A stretch of 64,000 bases of DNA from Phalacrocorax aristotelis (taxonomy: Eukaryota; Chordata; Aves; Suliformes; Phalacrocoracidae): contig NC_134277.1 of assembly GCF_949628215.1 (NCBI RefSeq), positions 124,483,963 to 124,547,962 on the forward strand, read 5' to 3'. The notes beneath the pieces were generated by a model. The model made no database searches. It was not told the origin of the DNA and was given only the letters and a program-made list of their open reading frames with translations. The position numbers were made by a program, and so were the translations under genes. Position 1 is the first letter of the stretch. The number at the start of each line of letters is the position of its first letter. Shown piece after piece: positions 10,111 through 23,100 of this stretch.

Positions 10111-12690
10111 TACTTCATGATCCCTCAGCCTCTTTCATATCCACAGGGCCTGCTTACCCAAAGTCTTACAACTTAGCAATATTGAAAAAGGCACAGCTCC
10201 AAAGTATAAGGAATAAACTGAAGCACTGAGCTCATTTAATTTCACTGGGGACAGAGACAAGGTAGTCAAAATCTGTGCTAACAGGTGAGAGAGACCTCAG
10301 TCTTGTTTTAAGAAAGAAAGAGCAAGCGCTCACTACTACACAGATGTGGGTTTGGAGCCACTTGCTATGGAAAATAGCTTAACAGTGTACTTGGTAGTTG
10401 TAGTTTGTAAAATTTGCAGCTTTTGTTTGCATCAGAAGTGGTGTTTACTTTTTTACTCATCATATGTTTATGGGCAATCTTCTTGCACATATACAGGTAT
10501 TTTAGATTTTTTTGACCTTAGAAAACAGAACCAGAAGCTATTTTCAGAACAATTTTGCCTTTAAGAGTTTGAAAAGAACTTGCTGAAACATGGGGAATAT
10601 TCTGACTTCTTCCCTACCAATCATAGATAACATATGCAGTGGTTAGGTTACTTTAACACACTCTCACATACTTGCGCTTTGCTTGCTGGTGAGATTTATT
10701 AATATTTCTCTTAAGGATGACAAAGGAAGTTTAAAACAAAACAACAACAACAACAACAAAAAAACCCAGAAGATTAGCTTAAGTTTATCTGGAGGAAGGG
10801 GGAGAGGGTCAATGAAAGTTTCACTAGAATTCACATGTCCAAACATTGCACGAGGAGTTTTTTCCTCTTCTCTCCTCTTTTAACCCTCTAAGGAAAACTG
10901 AAAAAATATGGATGACTGGGAAAACACTTGTAGTCATTTAACATTTCTCTTCTTAGGGTTCTTCCCTGCAAGCTGAATCAGTATAACACAAATTTTGTTA
11001 CATATTTCCCCCTCCATTGAATACAGAAAGATAGGGAAATGTGGCTGAGGAGTTGAATTTCCACCTACACAGGAAAGGATGATGAGTTTCAGGAAGTGCA
11101 TGAGAATTCATGTGGCACATGCTGAGGTATGCAGGTGCCTCCAGAGAGCCCTTGCACCAGGTCCCTTCCCACTGCTGCAGTCTAAAGTTCTGCCTTAACC
11201 ATGTGGAAAGTTTCTTTTGCTAAATCCTTCCAAAGAGACTCCAAATAAAAATTTTATTTGCAGATTTTAGCAATTATACAAACTCTGGTTCATTATAGTG
11301 CCATATTATTGGCTGGATGGTTAAATAATTTCTCCTTACAAACTGTTAATATTCTCTGAGACAGTCAGTGCTAATTTCAACATCCAGTCCAGCTGTCATG
11401 AAAACGGAAGGATTCCTTTGGGATTCCATTGGAGCACGTATGATTGACTCACATCAGACACAGAAGCTGGTCTTTGAAAGAGTAAGCCCAAAAGGTGTTG
11501 AGTATTCATTTCCACACCACATACAAAAGCATGCTGCAAGAACTTGTGTCCCTTGCTTCATCCTTCTTCTTGAAAGAAAAGGTAATTAACTTTGCCCACC
11601 AGCTGCCTGTTGTTGCATCTGGGCTTGTAAATTGTGATGATGCTTCTCTGTGGTCAGTCCCTTGCCATAAATAAATATCTGTGTGTCTCAGCACATTCTT
11701 GTCAGATGCGCTTTCTGGCATGTTACTTTGTATGGGCCAGGCAGCAAAGCCTGTCTTCATTTAGGCTGCTAATCTGTATACACACCCCACCTCTCTTGTA
11801 TCCTTAAGCCATCACACCCACAGCAACATTATTTCCATAAAGACTGCATAAAATTTTGAAAGTAAATAACATCATTCTCAGAAAAGACATTGCTGTGCTC
11901 TCATTTGTTGCTGATCCTTCCCTGAAGAAAGCCAGTGAAATATGGTTCTCTGTCAAACGGTCACCTTAGAGAGCAATTTGAGCATTGCTTCTGATAGTGA
12001 CCGTCTGAACATTTTGATAAAGCGGCTATGCAGTCACATTGATCTCCTTGCCTGTCAGGCCTCTATTTACCCCAGAAATGTTACTGGCACTTAAGTAGTT
12101 TTATTGTGCTTCTGCAAAACCTGCTCTGTGCCTATACATCAAATGCATCTCTGAGATGCCCAGTTGATATTGAATAGGTTATAAGAACACTCTGATTTAC
12201 ATTTCATTGCTACCTAATCTTGAATACCAAAATTTTAACTGTTCCTGAAGAGTATAATCTGGTTCAAGATTTTAAAAAAGCCCAACAAACAGATCAACAA
12301 CTTTCTAATCTAGATCAATGTCAAGAGATTTCTTAAAAATCTTCCTATTTCTTAAGAAACAGGAAAGCATTTTAAAGTATGCCTTTCCTCATACTCAGTA
12401 TCTCATCCCTTTGTCTTCCCCGTTCTCAATTCCTGTTTTCCATAGGGGAAAATATGGGAAATGCTATCCATTAACAAATTTCATTTCAAAGTATCTTATG
12501 CTGCTTGTCTTTTTTGTATTAGAAACATAAAAATGCAAACAGAACATCACATGTAATAAACACAATCCTAAATTCCTTCCCATTCTGAAGCCACATCTTA
12601 CCTGTTCTTCATTGCATCAAGGTGAATATCTGAGAAGGAATCAATGTTTCCCAAAATGCCTGGAGTTTTCCCATGGTTGCTAATCACAAA
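10110..12690. other. AT-rich non-coding stretch
   Basis: No gene supported; open frames are short and without domains. It contains the AAC simple repeat at 10736-10767. No mobile element was recognised. Confidence 0.55.
10736..10767. repeat. (AAC)n microsatellite
   Basis: About seven AAC units run into a short A-tract and then CCC. It is a simple-sequence repeat with no sign of a neighbouring retroelement that would explain it as a tail. Confidence 0.9.
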
Positions 12691-12699
12691 ATAGGCTGA

Positions 12700-12899
12700 G
12701 ACTTGAGCAACAGCCCAGCTCTGACTCAGGTGCTCATCGTAAATTCATGCACTGGGCAGGACTCCCCTTCATGGCTGTGCTATCTTCAATGTCCGTGACA
12801 TGTCTGGGAGGTGGGACTGGAGCCTGTCCCGCTACATGCATTGCAGATGGGCATCTACCTGGAAGAAGTTGAGCCCGGGGAGGACGTTGAATGGTAAGT
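12700..12899 (+). other. GC-richer patch ending in a strong splice-donor match
   Basis: A patch of locally higher GC ends in GAATG followed by GTAAGTA (GT at 12894-12895), a near-perfect 5' splice site. One + frame is open for roughly 55 codons from a TAA near 12746 through the donor. Its translation includes RDMSGRWDWSLSRYMHCRWA, which is not recognised. A matching acceptor on the left is not clear. It could be an unannotated or decayed exon, or chance. Confidence 0.2.
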
Positions 12900-15800
12900 A
12901 CGGCCCCCTCTGATCTTGCAGAGCTTCAGCATTAAAACAGACAGTACCTATTTATTTAATTCCATTGTTCACCCTTTTTTTGGGGGGAAACAGAACATTC
13001 TGGGAAGCCCAAATGTGGCTAAAACCAGCCCTCAGCAGGAGAGGGAGAGGTTGGGTCTTCAATACTACCCATCCGCAAGGACAGCCTGGTGTTCTATAGA
13101 AGCTAAACTTTGGCTCCCAGAGGATAATATCTCAACAAATTTGCTCCCCTTAAACATTTCTACTTCTATTCTAGAGGAGGAATTTATGCTCCTGTTCATC
13201 CCATGCTTAACCAGCTACAACAAAATTTAACAGTATCACATCCTGAGACAGTATAGTTGCTCCAAGGAAGTATTTTAAATGTTTGAGTAAAATGAAAATA
13301 AATCCATTTTCCCTACAGCACAACTGTAATCTGCATCTTATATTTCAAATGTTAAATATAGACTTCCATGAGGAAAGCAAAGGAAATAGAAAAAATATTT
13401 TATATAATTAAATACAACAGAATTAATGGACTAGAAAAAGTGGACTTTTTTCATGGTATTGAAGTGGGAGTGAGAGAAGTGGTCATCAGGCCATGGCAAT
13501 CCTGCCTAATGGAAATTGCTTTGGAAGCACAGTTAATCCTTTTCGTAAGCAAAAGCAAGGTAACCAATCCCATTTGGTTAGTAACTTTTGATCCCAGGTG
13601 TACCTGCATTTCCAGATGGAATTAAATCCAGGATGACCTGCAGATCTAGCCAAGTAGTGGGATCCACAGCGTGGATATGAGTTTCCCGAGAAGAAAGTAT
13701 AGCTTGTACTTCTGCAAAGAAAACTATGCAGCAAGTAACAAGGCAGACAACACCAGCCCTGCTACAGTCTACTACTTTACCTAACAGCAGCTACTTTATA
13801 GGGTCCCTGGTGGGCCAGGCAGGCCAGGAACGAAAGACTAAACCTTCTCCAGATTGAGACATCCTGACTGCAACCAGCCCCAGTGCTGAGGCTCCCAGCC
13901 ATGCACACAGCTGCTCAAGCCATTTTCCGCACTGCTGTGTGTACAAGCAAGCACACCTGTGGCTCACAGGTTTAGTTTGCCTGCAGGTGCTGCAGAGCAG
14001 ATCATCCTGCTCCAGTTCACTTTGCCGTGCAGTTGGGGCACAGCTGCAGGTATCTGTGCATAAGTAGAGCCAGTCCCACAGAAGCATCCTCTGGCTACTT
14101 GTGCCTCTTCCTCACCCTCTGTTTATATCACCTTGACTGGTGTTAAACCCACCATTTTAAACTGTTGGCCACTTCAGCAAGATTTTTGCATGTGTGATTT
14201 TTTAGGGGAGCAAGATAAAGGGAGTAGATAGGGCTGTATTCTCAGGACTGTGGTTAGTTAGACTACCAGGAGGATACTAGGTGCCTTGCTCTGTGGAGAG
14301 CAGGGATTGGCAAAGTTCTGGGACCCAGAAGCGGCTGAGCCTCTGATGCAGCAGGAGCACAAAGCACAGCAAACAGGCAGTGATGTGTCTGGCACATAGA
14401 ACTCCACCAACAGCCTCGAGCACAGAGAACACACTCTGTTAATGGGCAGGGGCCTGATCTACAGATGCTTCAATAACCGTTGAGAAGGCAGCTCCTTCTC
14501 ACTGTGGTGATCTCTTGAGTATTGTTAGTTTAATGAACAATTAAACCAATTTTTTTAAAGGTACTGCTGTCCGTTGCCCATGTGAATGTAAGGGAACAAA
14601 TAATTAAAGGGATGCAAAAAGGCTTTAGTAAAATATCAGAATCACAAATAATTTTTGAAGTCAAAGCACATGGCACTCCGTAAAAGACCAGCTCACAAGC
14701 AGTACATCTACTTTAGTACTTTGGTTTGCTTCAGAAGGACATTTTTAAGTTTGTCTTCCAGTCTTACTTGTCATTTACTGTCTCAGACATAAGAAGATAC
14801 ATGCCAAGAACACACCCAAGCACTGCAAAGGCTAATAGGGACTCAGTCCTCAGGACCAGACCAGTGTCAGTCTGAAGGAAAGAAATCACAAAATGTAAGT
14901 AGTGTGTACATGAGAACCTCAGCTGTTTCCTTCTACGGATCTGTTTCTATTATACCCTATGACCTGTAACATAGACGTAGTCAAACTATTATCACTCAGC
15001 CTGGTAACAGGCAGCCCACATGGAAACTGAGGAAAGAAGCTAACCAGTACAGGCCATAAAACTAATCAGGTACAACATCTAAAGCTGACCAGAAGGAAAA
15101 TATAACCCGCTTTAAACTATGAAAAGTACAAAGTAGTCATAAAATTAATACAGCAGCACACACAGCAAAGCTTAATGAAGAAAGCAAGATGTGCGCGATG
15201 CAAGTGATTGCACGTGTGTGATCAGCACTTGAAAACATGGCATCCATAAGTTACTTTGCATACTTTATATCTAGACATGGCAGCATGGGCAGGCAAAGGG
15301 AGCCCTCCGTGTCCAGAGCCCTGTGAAACACCATCATCCAGCCCCACAGGTGTCAGGTGAGATGCAACAGGTCCAGGTGGTTTAGTCAGCAGTACAAGCT
15401 TGCCTTTGATCTGCAAGGTATATACTTTGACATAGTCTTGAGACCCACAGGCTTGGTATTGTATACTCTTTATCCAGAGTTGGCATGACTGCAGTAAGAC
15501 CTCATAAGCTGAGGCAGCAGAGAACAGTGTCATCTCTTCAGAATAAGTGGGTATTTATCTTTCCCAAAAAAAAAGGTCTCCAGCTTGCCAACACCAAATC
15601 TCGCCAGTACCTTGGCTTCTGACCCACGTGCATTGCTTTTCCTGAACATCTCCCTCTAGTCTATATATAGCAAGCTATAGAGATCCAGACAGTAACACTC
15701 CCTGAAGAAGGAGCAGCATCTGCAGGAAACAGGCAGGAGTAGGGGGGAGTACTCAGTGTGAGAGGAGAATCCTACAGTGTCAGGCTAAAGTGGTCACTGT

Positions 15801-18800
15801 GTTTGGGGGAAGGGAAAATCCTGGGCGCTGTCTATATTAACACTAAGTGAAATAAGAACAGATCTTTTCTTATGACTGGTGTTAAGATCCCAGAGTCAAT
15901 GCTTTGTGTATTTCAGGAGTTTCTGCCCTGGACTAAAGGGTGGTAAGGGGGGATGATCAGAATATTTACTTCAAAAGCCATTCCCTGGCCTAACTGAGGT
16001 GGTGGCATGTACACATCCGCCATTGCACCACAAAATTTCCCAATTCAGCTTCACGAAGTTCTCACTCTGAGGGGTACCAGGAAATCCAGGATCTGCCCCC
16101 TAAACCTGAGTTCCGAATAGCTGATAAGGGCTGAGTATAAATGTTTAGAGTATATATGTTGATTATAATACTTAATTAGATAGTACTCAATGGGACATGA
16201 AAGGTCATGCAATTCTTTCCTGGCTTGCCATTCAGGCTGCCTGTCACTGGCATAACAAGCTGATGTCTTAGAAACACCCTCCATGTACATGACTGTGACA
16301 CGGGCAGATTTCTGCATTGAGTTTTGTCTAGTTATATTTGAATAAATGGAGTTTTCCTCAGTGAGTTCAGAAATTCTGGAATTTCCATAGCCTGGAAATA
16401 GAGAAAAATGCTTTTTCCAGAGACCATTGCTATGGTGCCCCCACAATTTCAACTATATATATATAATTCAATAGCAGAGAAATAAAACATACTGAAATTC
16501 ACCATGTGCAGACAGAACATAAAGCAGAAGTTTACAGACTTGAATTTAACAAATCAACATCAACATCTAATATTGACATTATTGTCTAACCTACATAGCA
16601 CAACATCCAGCTGGCAAACGCCCTGTAGGTTCACATGTGCAATGTAGACAAGTTTTCATTTAAAAAGAAGCAGACTGTGATTCTTTTGCTTATTCGGGTA
16701 AGCAGCTGCTTACATAAGCAGCCCAGTCATGCCAAGGAAAAGATTCCTTAATTAACTCTGCCTAAGGGTTAATTGCTCACCAGTACGAGTAAGGTTCTCA
16801 CAGACCAGCCCATTCCAGTTAGAATGCCCCTCAGCCTCTTCGACTTGTCTGGTCTCTTTCATTTGAGAGTAGTTCTACTGTGGACAATAGAGAAAGTTTT
16901 ATAATTGTGCTGCTCCGCCAATGTAAAGAAGGATTGTAACCAAAGGTAACTCTATGCATTTGTATCTTGAGTGACAGAAAAACACCAACTTCTTTTTCTG
17001 CATTACAAAACAAAAAATATTTAAACTCTGCCTAAGTTTTATGTGTTCGTCATTTTCCCATCTTATTCCATAGCCATTTTTATGAAGTGTGAAGAAAAAT
17101 CACAAACTAGCAACTCACTGCTAAAACTATGTACACACAGTGCTTCCAAAACCTTTTTCTACTTACAAAACCTTTATACCACCAGAGGGAGTTCAAAGAC
17201 AATTTATTCAGCAAATGTACTGAGTGGAAACTCGAGTTTCTGCTGCCATGCCTGACACAGAGCATGCCTTTTTCTATGTAAGGTGTCTTTTGCTCGAATT
17301 TTACTCTGAAGTATGATAAACAGAAGTAGGGTATTAAAATAGCTTTAAGAAAGGAATAAAACACATATAAAAACCCAGAGTTTAGGTCAGAATTTTGTAA
17401 AGGTACGATACAAAGCTGTTTGGCGTTTTTCTGTTTCTTTATAAGCATCCTCTTCCAATGTATGGTACTCTTAAATACCAAGAGACATGGTGTCCGGATG
17501 CAGCTGAGGACTCACCTCCTCCTGTACATTCCCATTCCCAGTGGTTTGGGAGAGCGTTGTGCAGGTGTCACTGATACCAAGCAAAGGCAGTGTCAGCAGG
17601 CAGAGGCCACCTTTCCCCCCACCACTCCCCAAGCCAGGGCAGCCCTGTGGAGCCCAAGCTGTCTCTGGACAGGGATTTGGGTGCCTCTGTACTGTACTTC
17701 CCTCTATTTTCATTAGCTGGATTTTTTTCCCATTATTTCCTTTCTTCTGTCCCCGGTTCCTATTACCCCCAGGCTGTATTTGGTGTTTTGGACACTTCTC
17801 CCCCTTTCAGCTATCAGCCCCTAGGTGGCACTGGATATTCAAAGCCAAACCGTTACTGTTTTCCTGAACTGGAGTTACAGACTAAAAAAGTGCTCCCAAG
17901 AGCTAAATCTGACGCTGTGTTACAGGATATGCCAAAACTAATACAAATTAGGCAGGGGAAACAAGGAAATACTGGGATCTTTATTGTAAACTATATATAA
18001 AATGACATTAATCCATACACATTTAGAAATTTTGGAGATTAATACTTTTTAACTGGTATTGTTTAAAGGTTGAGCAAAGTTTGCTGAGATTGTAGAAGTA
18101 GTTTAGTTTAAATCCAGATTAAAACTCCTTTTTGCTCCCAAATTAACTTCTCAGTTCAGACACTAGGCAGATCCATAAGGCAAGATATTCTCAACCAAAA
18201 CTCTCAAGTCCTTAAAGAAAAAAGGTGATTTTCTTTAAAGGAAATGTGTCCAAAATCTTTTATTTTAAGGTGTATATTAAGAAAAAAATCTATATGCTTC
18301 TGGTAAGGAGGAAGGATTGTAATAATTTAAATATCTGGCAGAATTTTGGGGAGGTGTAAGTAGTACAATGGGCTTAGATACAGTTAGTATAATTTTAATA
18401 TATGAATAGCCAGCAATGTAATCTGCCATTGTAAACCATTACAGGCTCAGATGTGACTACAGTCCCCTTGAATATTGCAGTGTATATTTATGTTTCTTAT
18501 TGGATGGAAGTCCTACAACATGCCTGTGTGGAGGCAAATCCCTTTTCTACAGGGAGAAATCTAGGCTACACTACCTGGCACGTGATGAGTAAGCACTCCT
18601 CAGCTCTAGCTCTGAGGTGCATAACTTCTGCATTACATCCTTGCCTGCTGAGGCTAAGTCAAATCAGCTGAAAAATGCTAACATAGTGGAACTGTTGGTT
18701 AATTATTATTTACTGTTCATACTATGGTAGCACTGAGATGCTCACCAGTCTGGGTTATTGTGGTAGGCATTTACCCACCTACGGAAGATTAAAAGCTGCA

Positions 18801-20025
18801 CAAGACAATTTGCAATCTAAACGATGCAAACACTGTCTTGCTTTTCTGGGGACACTGGTCTCCTGAAAGCCTGAGAGGAGCCTAAGTCTGCTCCCCTCCA
18901 TGCCTCAGAAGAGGCATGTAGTCTCCAAGGTCCACATTTCACTTCTGCATTAAATTCACCTTAAAACTGAATCTGAAGAATTGCACGTGGGCTTTTATGC
19001 CTCAGTCACTGGGTCTTTTATAACACAGATCTTCAGCTAAAGAAATAACAAGGCTAATTTCTGGTTGGCATAGTGACATAGCAGCAATATACTATAAAAA
19101 CTTTCATGTGCTTTATATTAGGTACATATAGAAGCTATTGTCTTCATATCTGATGGGCCTTACAGTTTGACATTTGTTCTATGCGATGAGCTAAAGCTAC
19201 TCAAGTATCAGCAAGAGCTAGTGTGACAGATAATTTTTGATTTTTGATTGGTGCTGCAACATGCTATGGGAACTTTGAACAACTAACTGAAAATTTCATA
19301 TAATGGGAGAAGGCAGCTAGCTGTTGTCTTTTGGGGATACCTTGACCAGTTTGGAAAAAAAACCCTTAAACCTATCTGCTAAGAAGCACTGCAGGATTAA
19401 ATGGAAAAGATTCAAAAGAATACGGTAATCTTTCCCTTCTTCTAAGGCTTTGATACTCATCTGATAACCTTGTTCATTCGCACAGGCAATGCCTGGTAAA
19501 GAGAATACCAAAATGTTAGATGTCTTCTCAAAAACTGCAGTTCTCAAAAAACTCAGAATAAACCTCAACGCTGTTGACAAGTTTTTATAGTGTGATGAAG
19601 TGTTCTGCTTTTACTTAAACTCCACTAAAATCAAAAAGACATCAAGAAATGTTACCCAAAGAAATTAATCCTGGTATGAATAACTTCGAACATGGTTAAA
19701 TAAACCAGTCCAAACCAGAATATAAGACAGAAGGATCAATGCAGAAATCACTCTAATAGGCCCTTCTGCTGCTAGCAATCATCTTTTGAATTTTTGCTGT
19801 ATTGATTACTGGACTCTCATTCAAGGCTGGTTAAATCTGAGGTAGCCAATTTCCATCCCTCTGTGACTAGGTAAGAAATGAAGCGGCACTCAGTGGTTTT
19901 ACTACATAGGGTTGGTTTTTTTGTGTGTGTTTTAAAAAACTGTTATCATTGAATGACATCACTGCAGCTAAAAATATTTTTAAAAATCCATTGTAAAATA
20001 CTGGATTTCCAGAACAAATTCATTA
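12900..20025. other. Gene-free AT-rich stretch with a few GC-richer islands
   Basis: No gene supported. GC-richer islands lie at about 13.8-14.45 kb and 17.5-17.85 kb. The longest open frames (133 codons, minus, 16051-16452; 136 codons, plus, 17590-18000) have no recognisable domain, are not flanked by convincing splice sites, and are close to the length expected by chance in this much sequence. A short TA run lies at 16454-16466. Confidence 0.5.
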
Positions 20026-20029
20026 TTAC

Positions 20030-20110
20030 CATGCTGGATCAGACCAACAGTCTGTTTTACCAAGCAGCCTGTTTCCAACACATCTTATATTATATTGCTT
20101 GATATGGTGA
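20030..20110. repeat. Possible ancient sauropsid interspersed repeat
   Basis: The run CATGCTGGATCAGACCAACAG, then a gap and GCCTGTTTCCAACA, resembles a widespread old repeat of turtles, crocodilians and birds whose core reads GGTCAGACCA, then AGTATCCTGTTTCC. Only about 60 bases are recognisable. The assignment is by recall and is uncertain. Confidence 0.4.
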
Positions 20111-20111
20111 C

Positions 20112-23100
20112 GTATAACTGTTTCCAAGGACATTATTATACCCTGTGTGGGGGCGGGTGGCATACTTTGCTACCTGTCAGAATTAAATCTAGCAAGGCAG
20201 AAATAGAAACCTTTTACAATTATTTTTATTATTTGCACAATGAGAGCATACAGTGGCCCCAATAGGGTTCTTCTGGGCTGGTCATTCTGCAAAACACTGA
20301 CTAAAAGAATTTGACCTAATAAAATTAAATCTAGTCTCTTTGAGACAAAGTATTAAGTGGACAAAGTAAAAAGTTCTAAAGCATCATATGGGTAGAAAAA
20401 GCAAAGCAAATACAGGAATTGTAAAATTTGATCATCTCCAAAATTGTGGCTGAACCTAGATTTCTTTCCAAATGATGGTCTGAAAATTCAGAAGAAAGAT
20501 TACAGAAGAGAAGAACAGAAGCAGCTCTCCAGCAAGCTAGAACAGGTGAACAGCTGACCCTACCTACTCTGTGTCAACAGGGCTCCATCCCACTCGCCAG
20601 TTAGAGCTGCCAGGGGAGGCAATGCTTTCCATGCACTCACCAACTAATTCAAAGGAGGTGGGTAAGCAAAACCCTGCAGCAAGGGTGAATACCCATTCTA
20701 GCTTACCATAACCCTTGAAAGACATATAGAGTCACCCAACATGTGCCTTTATTATCAGCACCTACATCCTACCTTAAATTTACTCTACATCTGTTACAAA
20801 TAAGCAATGCTACAGTTAAGGTCTATCTCATACTGCCGTGGCAGAGTCCAGGTTCTGGTGCTGTTTCTCAGGTCCAGACATTGTTCACTGAGGATGTTAC
20901 CTCAGGACCTTCTTTTCCTTGTGTCCTTGTCTCTGGCCCTTCATCCATACACCATCAGTCTCTCTTTACAAGCTCACAGATGCTCTACAAAACTAATTTC
21001 TTCTACCTTGTCCCAGTCTTTATCATGTCCACATCAGACAGTCAGACTTCACTGTGCATTCCCTCCACCGTCCTCTTGTCTTCTGAACTGCCTTAATCGA
21101 GTTTATGGGTTCTAACATGGGATCAAGGAAAGCAACATGTTCTTTACTGTAGTGTCATCTGTTCTACTGTTCCTCCCTTGTCTACTCTTAGGAGACTCCA
21201 ACGCTATCTGCACAACAATGCCTCCCACTGATTCTGCAAGGGTAATTTGTCATTTATGATGTGCTGCAAAAGCTTTCAGGAATTTTCATCTACCTACTAA
21301 GAAGCACACGTCAGGGACCATGAAGAAAAGCAAAGCAAGGCAGCAGAAAGGCTAATTCTTCAAGGATGGAAAAAGAAAATGTGACATAAATGAAGAACTT
21401 CTGCATTCTTCACTGTTAAAAAGTGTTGGTACCCCAAAAAACATCTTGCAACAAACTGTTAAAAAATAATCTGGCCCAAAGTTCGCAGGAATGGGGAGAA
21501 TAAAGGTTCTCAGATGCTTTCATGCTGGGGATGCTGCACACAGTTTAAGGGACCCAATGCAATTCTCGGGCAAGGGTTATGAGCCTTTTTAACGTGCAAT
21601 GATAAAATAATCAGATGCTATACTTGCAGATACGTGTGGCTGAAAATGCATATTATGTTACTTTTAGCAACTGCATGAACAATTATGTGTTGGTAAAAGA
21701 CATTCGTCTGATAAAATGAGAAGTGCTTCTATATAATTTACTACAAGCATAAATATGTGCTACCAACTCTCACCTTCCTTGTCCTTAAAAAATCACTACT
21801 AAACACTTAAATAAATGACAGAATTTCTAACATTAGATGAGGAAATTATGGACTTAACTATATTATTTCTTTTTAAAAAAAACTGCCAGGGAAAAAAAAC
21901 CTAACAAAAAGTGGCTAAGTACTTAAATTATATAATACTAAACTGTACAAGGAATCAGACAAATAATTTACTAAACTAATAAAAATCATCCAAATCTTAT
22001 ATAAAATTTCCAACCACTTTCCCACCAACTTTATTGCAACGAATTGGTCCAATCACCCTGCTTCCAACACTGTTTGTACTACAGTTAATGAAACTGTCCC
22101 AAAGTTAAATTGCAGAGTATGTACTCCATTTTTATTCACTTTCTCACAGAAAATTTAATAAGAAAATATGTTATTTACACACTGCAGGTACCATTGCTTA
22201 GTATCAAAAAATCTGATTGTCAGGTTTTGTGTTTGTATTGTGTGTTATTTATGCAAAATTGTAGCTATATTATGCTAAGTAGAAAACTACAGATAAGAAC
22301 GAATCTCTTATATATTTAGAACTCTGGTTACAAAAATTAAAAGTAATTGTAGGTGTCTGAGAAATTTATGCACTCTGTAATTACAAAGTGCTAGAAATAC
22401 AATTATAGACTTTTTAATAAGGGGTAAGCTTTTAATTTTCTTCCCTCTTATTTTAAATAGTGCTTCATCTAAGATGATTTATTCCTTTACTTCACAACAA
22501 GTTAGTAGGTTTTCCAAAGTGAGGATTTTTCTAGAGATTTGCTATTTATTTTGCAAGGGAATAGATTTCCAGGAACAGTTTATATGCACTTTTTATATTC
22601 AGCAATGAGTATGTGGAGTGATTTAAAACAAAAAAACTGCAAGATTCAGAAGATCGCTTGGGTAATCGGTAAAAATCTTTACAGCTCATAAAAGCTTTCA
22701 GCTGAGAAAAGAATAGCTGAGAAATCACAAAAATTCTTTAATAATAATAATAATAATAATTTAAACAAAGTAAGTTTATGAAAACTTCCTAGAGTGCCTT
22801 GGTCATATAAAGAATTAAATCAACCCTGTTCAGTATATTCTATCCCTTAAAATTAAATGTAGTTTGGAAGAAAAAAAAACAGGACTTTGAAATCACAAGT
22901 GCAAACCTTAGCAACATTTATCTGGAAGCAGCTACTACACCACAGCCAGAGTAAGGATGATTGCTCTTTCCAGCATTAAGCTTAAGATCAAGAGAAAAAA
23001 ATCAAGTGTTCAGAGGAATGGGGAGCAACAGGCCAGAATTTGCTTAGGAAGGGTGAGAAACATAGACAAAAAGCAAGGAGGAAACCCAAAATAAGGGTAC

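Noticed and set aside
16051..16452. 133-codon minus-strand frame
   Set aside because: No recognisable domain, no splice sites that fit, and its length is within chance.
17541..18000. Three overlapping + strand frames up to 136 codons around 17.5-18.0 kb
   Set aside because: Length is near chance expectation, no domain is present, and overlapping frames are equally open.
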